From Limonium bicolor (Eukaryota > Streptophyta > Magnoliopsida > Caryophyllales > Plumbaginaceae): a DNA stretch of 64,000 nt. Positions within the stretch are counted from its first letter, which is position 1. Every line of letters begins with the position of its first letter. Below are positions 58,991-64,000 of the stretch, one piece after another. The stretch is from assembly GCA_023374045.1 (NCBI GenBank), contig CM041778.1:290385533-290449532 (forward strand), read 5' to 3'. The notes beneath the pieces were generated by a model that worked only from the letters and a program-made list of their open reading frames with translations, was not told the origin of the DNA and made no database searches. Made by a program: the position numbers and the translations under genes.

Positions 58991-60415
58991 ATGTCAGGAC
59001 AAGGCCGGGGCCGAGCTAGAGGCGAAGCCTCCGAAGGACCTAGCGTAGACGATAGCTGAGATTGTCGCCGCCACGGTAGCGCAGATGCTACCGCATGTAA
59101 TCAATGCTATGCAACAAAATCAACAGAACCAACAGACTCAAACGGGACCAATCCCGCCCCCTCCACCTAGAGAAGTGAACTGGGTAAAAGCCATCGCAGA
59201 TCTCCGTCCTCCTTGCTTTAGAGGCGAGAGCGATCCTGCTAAACTGGAAGCTTACATCTCCGAAATGGAGACCGCATTTGAAACCCTCGAATGTCCCGCT
59301 GGAGTTCGAGTGAGGTTAGCGGCGTATTATCTAAAAGATGCAACCATGGATTGGTGGAGAGCTAATCAAGATGAGCTGTTGATGACCCTACTTTCAACTG
59401 GGATCCTTTGCATCCTCCTCCGATCCAAATACTATCCGGAACACTGTGAAACTAAGAAAAGGCTATAGCTGGATGCCTTGAAATGACAGACAAAATTTCT
59501 GTGGATGAATACTACAGAACCTTCACTTCTATCCTGTTCTCTATACCCGACCTTGGGTATCCGGCCAGGTGTTGGTCCAATCGCTTCTATGGCGGTCTGA
59601 GCCATCGTCTCGGTACGGTATGGCTACACACGATTTACTTCCCTACAGTAAATCTTGTTAACCCTAGACCATTGTAAATCCTTAAATCTTACCTGTACCT
59701 TATCTTTTAATTAATCCCGGCTATACCTGAAACTTCAGGAGTGCTATCACGCGCATCTCGCGTCGAGATCACTTGCCAAATAAGGGATGAAGAAACCGTG
59801 CTTAAGCGCAAGGCCACAACAGAATACCAGTGCCGAGGAGCAGAACCAGGAAAGCGCTGAAAAAAAGAAGGGTTCTTTCAGCAAACCCATATAACTTCCA
59901 AGTGAGTAGTGCCATGCTGAAAGGGCAACCCGGTTGAGATTCTCAGATAGGTTCATCTGCACCGGTGGCTGCGAAGCCACTGAGATCACACCCACCTAAG
60001 GGTAAACTTCTAATTTAATTCATATTTACATAACTATCATTCCTAGTATCTCCACACAAATGTGCTAACTCTCTAAACCTTAGGTTCTGGCTCCGGTTTC
60101 ACCAAAAACTTCTCCGACGGCCGGCACCTACGATGTGAAAGTACAACCAAGACCATCCTGCAAGGATTGCTATGGAGAGAAATCAAGTTCTATAATTGTC
60201 AGAAACTGGGACATAGAGCTAATATGTGCCACGAGAATGCTAAGCCCAGAGGAAACTTCCATAGCTACAAGCAAAGGGAAGGCAAGGAATGCATCTGGCG
60301 ATGCCCCAGCCCCAGCACCACAGGGACAGGGATCCCGGGGTCCTCAGAGGGGCACCCGAGAGGCAGCCTGTCTTGCTGTCATTGACCGTGACGGGTCCGG
60401 TTCTAAGTCCGCCCG
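58991..60415 (+). pseudogene. gag: gag of element E, three exons, broken
   Basis: ATG at 58991 starts MSGQGRGRARGE. A frameshift follows before 59060, then a 128-codon segment (59085-59468) gives the gag domain (NWVKAIADLRPP, LEAYISEMETAFETLE, WWRANQ). TAG at 59466 stands for Q. Exon 1 ends near 59647, exon 2 is 59739-60001 (frameshifted; VEIT.QIRDEE readable) and exon 3 60084-60415. One zinc knuckle (YNCQKLGHRANMC) survives with its first Cys changed to Phe. Intron-like gaps fall at the same three places as in A-C with unrelated sequence, which supports the introns as real and old. The poly-Q segment (QQNQQNQQTQ) is absent from A-C. Confidence 0.85.
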
Positions 60416-60561
60416 GTAAGTTACTCTAAACCTAGAATCCTGGAAAGCATGTCTAAGTATAGAGTACTGTTGAGTGAGTGCATGAGTGAATAAATTGAAG
60501 TGTGTATTGAGCATGAAGTAGTTAAACTAGTACTCACCGTAGGTAAAATTCATAACTATAG

Positions 60562-61283
60562 GCAGTTTTAATACTGCTATCTGATACCTTCAAAACTGAA
60601 TTCAAGAGAGACCGACATCACCCACACCACTACCCAGAGGAGGTCAGGTCATCCGACCAGGTATGATTCTATTAAAGATACCTGACATCCAAAGCACAAT
60701 TGCATCATCCGACGATGCAACGAACTAGGCTCAAGAGGATTTTATACACCCGAATTCCCCGGTGGCGAAGCTGAAGCTGAAAATGATGTGCTTGGGAAAG
60801 GATTGGAATCCTTATACCAAGACATACCAAGAGACACGGACACAAGACGGAGCGACGCCACCGACAATACCTCTAGAATTTCAGACACTTGTCACACAAG
60901 CAGTACAACTTGCACGACAATGCGAACATGATCCGATCCCCGCAATTGAAGCGGACATTTGTATCGTCAACTTCTACGAGAAAGAAGGACGACTTGGGTT
61001 ACACCAAGACAAGGACGAGACAACGAAATCTCTTGAACAAGGAGTGCCCGTAGTGTCTTGGTCCATTGGTGACGACGCCGTATTTATGTATAGCGAGCAG
61101 AAGCATGTGGACCTCGCACAGAAACTGGTACTGAGATTAGGTGACGTCCTAATCATGGGTGGAAACTCTAGGTTTCTGTATCACGGGATCAACAAGATTA
61201 AACTGAATACGGCACCGCCGACAATAATCAATGTCACACACATGAAACCAGGACGCCTGATCCTTACCTTTAGAAAGTATTAA
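60562..61283 (+). pseudogene. AlkB/ALKBH1-like exon, element E
   Basis: The N-terminal part has small deletions (60630-60765) but VIRPGMILLK is readable. From 60762 to the TAA at 61281 there are 173 uninterrupted codons: KLKMMCLGKDWNPYTKTY, ADICIVNFYEKEGRLGLHQD (H at 61002, D at 61008), PVVSWSIGDDA, DVLIMGGNSR, LYHGI and RLILTFR. It resembles the A-C protein at roughly three residues in four over this stretch while many third positions differ, a sign of past purifying selection. The Asn of RxNxTxR is Ile (ATC at 61260). This one seems less host-like than copies A-C at that site. Pol follows after a short noncoding gap. Confidence 0.9.
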
Positions 61284-61424
61284 CTTCATAGTATCATGTA
61301 ATGTATTAGTAACGTGTATTAGAGACACGGTATGTATGATGGTTGGTTTATCAATAAAGAGCAGTGTTGATTTGAATTCCACTTGTGTCCACCATCATTA
61401 CTTAACCACTTGTGAATTCAATTG

Positions 61425-63130
61425 GTTGTGGACTCGGTACCGAAGGTATCCTGAGTATCCTCACCGAAGCACAAGACGGCAAAAGTGGCACCATCTTAAC
61501 GGGAACCTTCCCAGTGAACGGCATTGAAGCCACAGTGTTATTCGACTCCGGCGCCCCTCACACCTTCATTTCGCCATCTCTTGCGAAGAAGTTGGGGCTA
61601 GATGCGTATGAGTTACCGAACTTCTTGGTTACTCTCCCATCGAAGGAGCGAGTACAGTGTACCAAATATTATAAAGCAGCCACGATCCAAATCAAAGGCG
61701 AAGCGTTTCCCATCTCCTTTATCGAGTTCAATGGGTTGAGATTCGACTTGATAATCAGAATGAATTGGTTGGAGCGGCACAAGGGTAGAATCCTCTGCGC
61801 CGAGCATCGATTGCTGCTCAAGAGTCCTTCTGGGGTTACTATATCTTACCGCCAGAGACCGAGAGAGCCTTTCATCTCCGCCATGGCTTTGTACCGGGAG
61901 CTCAAAAAGGGCAATGAAGTATATTTGTGTTATGTACAAGACCTGGAGAGAGATCCAGAGTTCAATGATGATGTACCGATTGTATCTGAATTTCCCGATG
62001 TATTCCCTAAGGAGCTACCCGGCATGCCACCTCAGAGAGCAGTAGAATTTGAGATTGACCTTTTGCCTGGTACCGGTCCCATTGCTAGGGCACCGTAGCA
62101 CATGGCACCTGCTAAAATGTCAGAGTTAAAAGAGCAGTTACGTGACCTACTCGACAAAGGGTTTATACGCCCGAGCGTATCACCCTGGAGAGCACCGGTT
62201 CTCTTCGTGAAGAAGAAGGACGGTAGTCTCCGACTTTGTATTGACTACCGCGAGCTGAATGCGGTCACAGTCAAAAATAAATACCCATTGCCACGCATCG
62301 ACGACCTATTCGACCAGCTGAAAGGAGCCTCAGTCTTCTCTAAGATCGACCTCCGTTTTGGGTATCATCAGATTGCTATCAGAGAGCAAGACATTGAGAA
62401 AACGGCATTTCGTACCAGTTATGGCCACTACGAATTCACCGTCATGCCATTCGGTTTGTCAAATGCACCAGCAAAATTCATGGACCTCATGAATCGTCTA
62501 TTCAGTGAGCAGTTGGACACTTCAGTTGTTGTCTTCATCGACGACATCCTTGTATACTCCAAATCAGCAGAGGAGCATGAAATTCATTTGAGGATAGTAC
62601 TTGAGACACTGCGCGAGAACCAGTTGTATGCGAAGTTCTCCAAATGTGAGTTCTGGCTAGATCAGGTATCATTCCTTGGTCATGTCATCTCGAGCGCAGG
62701 TATCTCAGTTGACCCTTCTAAGATAGAAGCTGTACGATCATGGCCTAGACCCAAGACTGTTACCCACATTAGGAGCTTTCTTGGTCTAGCCGGTTACTAC
62801 CGGAGATTTGTAAAGGACTTCTCGAAAGTCGCTAAGCCCATGACTACACTGATGAAGGAAGATGCACCGTTTGTATGGACAGACGAGTGTGAAGTATCAT
62901 TTCAGAGCCTAAAGGACTCATTGACCTCAGCGCCCATCCTTACTCTTCCAGAGGGCACAGAGGGATTTGAGGTATATTGCGACGCATCAGGAAAGGGAAT
63001 GGGATGCGTACTCATGCAGCATGGCAAGGTTGTAGCTTATGCCTCCCGTCAGCTGAAAAAGCATGAGGAGAATTACCTGACACACGACTTAGAGTTAGGG
63101 GGCATTGTCTTCGCCTTGAAGATATGGTGA
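61425..63130 (+). pseudogene. pol: pol of element E: protease, RT, RNase H (first part)
   Basis: Frame from GLGTEGILSILTEAQ into protease (LFDSGAPHTF), [16 protein letters not shown] and the RT N-terminus, open to TAG at 62096-62098 (a Tyr site in A-C). RT continues at 62102: [19 protein letters not shown] (Ser to Phe beside the catalytic Asp) and [10 protein letters not shown]. RNase H starts with [10 protein letters not shown] and is stopped by TGA at 63128-63130. The AG acceptor used in A and C is not conserved here (CAATTG before GTTGTGG), so splicing to pol may be lost or shifted in this copy. Confidence 0.92.
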
Positions 63131-64000
63131 CACTATCTCTATGGGGTAAGCATCACCATCTACTCCGACCACAAGAGCTTACAGTATGTATTCACACATA
63201 ATGAATTGAACTTAAGACAGAGAAGGTGGATGGAGTTTCTTTCAGACTATGACATCGACCTACAGTATAAGGAAGGGAAGGCAAACGTTGTAGCCGACAC
63301 CCTGAGCCGTCGAGCACACTTGCTCCATTCGCTACTCACTTCTTCTAGCTTGGTTGACGAGGTGCGAGACGCTTAGTTGAGCGACCCTTACATGATTGAA
63401 ATCAGACAGAAGATCACAGATGGTACATTTGAGAAGAAGAAGTATGATTTTAAGTTACATGAAGATGGTCTGATTCGGCTGAATGGCAGGTTATGCGTTC
63501 CCCGAAGCAATGCTGAGCTAAAGGATCGCATCCTGCGAAAGTCACACAGTTCTACATTATCAGTCCATCCAGGAGCCTCCAAGATGTACAAAGACATGAA
63601 GAAGTACTTCTGGTGGTCTGGAATGAAATCAGATGTGACAGAGTATGTATTGAGATGCTTGACATGCCAGAAAGTAAAGTTTGAACATCGCAGACCGGGC
63701 GGAATGGTACAATCTATGCCAGTTCCAGAGTGGAAATTTCACGATATCTCCATTGATTTTGTTGTAGGACTCCCACCTGCCAGGGGAGGACTCAACATGA
63801 TCTGGGTTGTAGTTGATCGCCTTACCAAGGTTGCCAGATTCATACCGATGAAGGACACCTGAAAGGTAGTGAAGCTCGTAGAGCTAATCGACAAGGAGAT
63901 TATCAGACATCACGGAGTCCCGAAAACCATAGTATCTGACCGCGACACCAGATTTCTTTCGAGATACTGGAGAGCTACACGGGAAGCGCTGGGCACAGAA
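63131..64000 (+). pseudogene. pol: pol of element E: RNase H end and integrase, cut by window
   Basis: [11 protein letters not shown] and [10 protein letters not shown] precede TAG 63374-63376 (from CAG). Integrase zinc domain (KSHSS...HPGASK...CLTCQK) and the first catalytic Asp (SIDFVVG) are open to TGA 63860-63862 (from TGG). VSDRDTRF with the second Asp is readable in the same frame before the window ends. Confidence 0.9.

Larger units (their letters stand above)
54893..64000 (+). mobile_element. Element E: second AlkB-bearing Ty3/gypsy family, 3' truncated by window
   Basis: LTR (54893-58763), PBS, gag, AlkB and pol up to mid-integrase, in the same order as A-C but clearly diverged in sequence. 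Protein segments stay highly similar while third codon positions differ widely. It is damaged by TAGs and small deletions. Confidence 0.93.

Overview
The window is a repeat-dominated stretch of a flowering-plant nuclear genome. It is AT-rich and made almost entirely of nested Ty3/gypsy (Metaviridae) LTR retrotransposons. The pol order (protease, RT, RNase H, integrase), a degenerate chromodomain at the end of integrase, primer-binding sites matching plant initiator tRNA-Met and LTRs of about 4 kb place them close to the Tekay/Del chromoviruses. I see no ordinary host gene, tRNA or rRNA. The species cannot be named from this sequence.

Layout. 1-31903: three tandem copies (A, B, C) of one family joined as LTR-internal-LTR-internal-LTR-internal-LTR, with the first LTR cut by the window edge. 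31904-35204 and 48868-49711: two halves of an older related LTR (F), split by element D. 35205-48862: element D, 13.66 kb, with two nearly identical LTRs, a 5-bp target duplication CGAGG and no coding capacity beyond faint pol relics (a LARD-type non-autonomous element). 49712-54892: noncoding sequence with minisatellites, hairpins and an LTR-leader-like fragment (G). 54893-64000: a second, diverged coding family (E), with complete 5' LTR, gag, extra domain and pol up to the window end.

The main discovery is an extra protein domain between gag and pol in both coding families. It is a 2-oxoglutarate/Fe(II) dioxygenase of the AlkB superfamily, most like plant ALKBH1-type proteins. It carries the HxD...H...RxNxTxR signature. 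Gag itself appears split by two short phase-correct introns. A third donor at the end of gag can join in the same phase either to the AlkB exon (Gag-AlkB, own stop codon) or to an acceptor just upstream of protease (Gag-Pol). This suggests that alternative splicing chooses between a Gag-dioxygenase and a Gag-Pol polyprotein.

The LTRs of all families (A-C, D, E, F) keep a set of RNA-like structures although most of their sequence has diverged. These are arrays of 10-12 bp hairpins with compensatory changes, a multi-hairpin module followed by T5 and CAG/GT, AAG/GTAA donor-like sites in the leader, and a PBS folded into a hairpin whose 3' arm copies the tRNA 3' end. Every coding copy is now broken, mostly by CAG-to-TAG changes typical of deaminated methylated cytosine.
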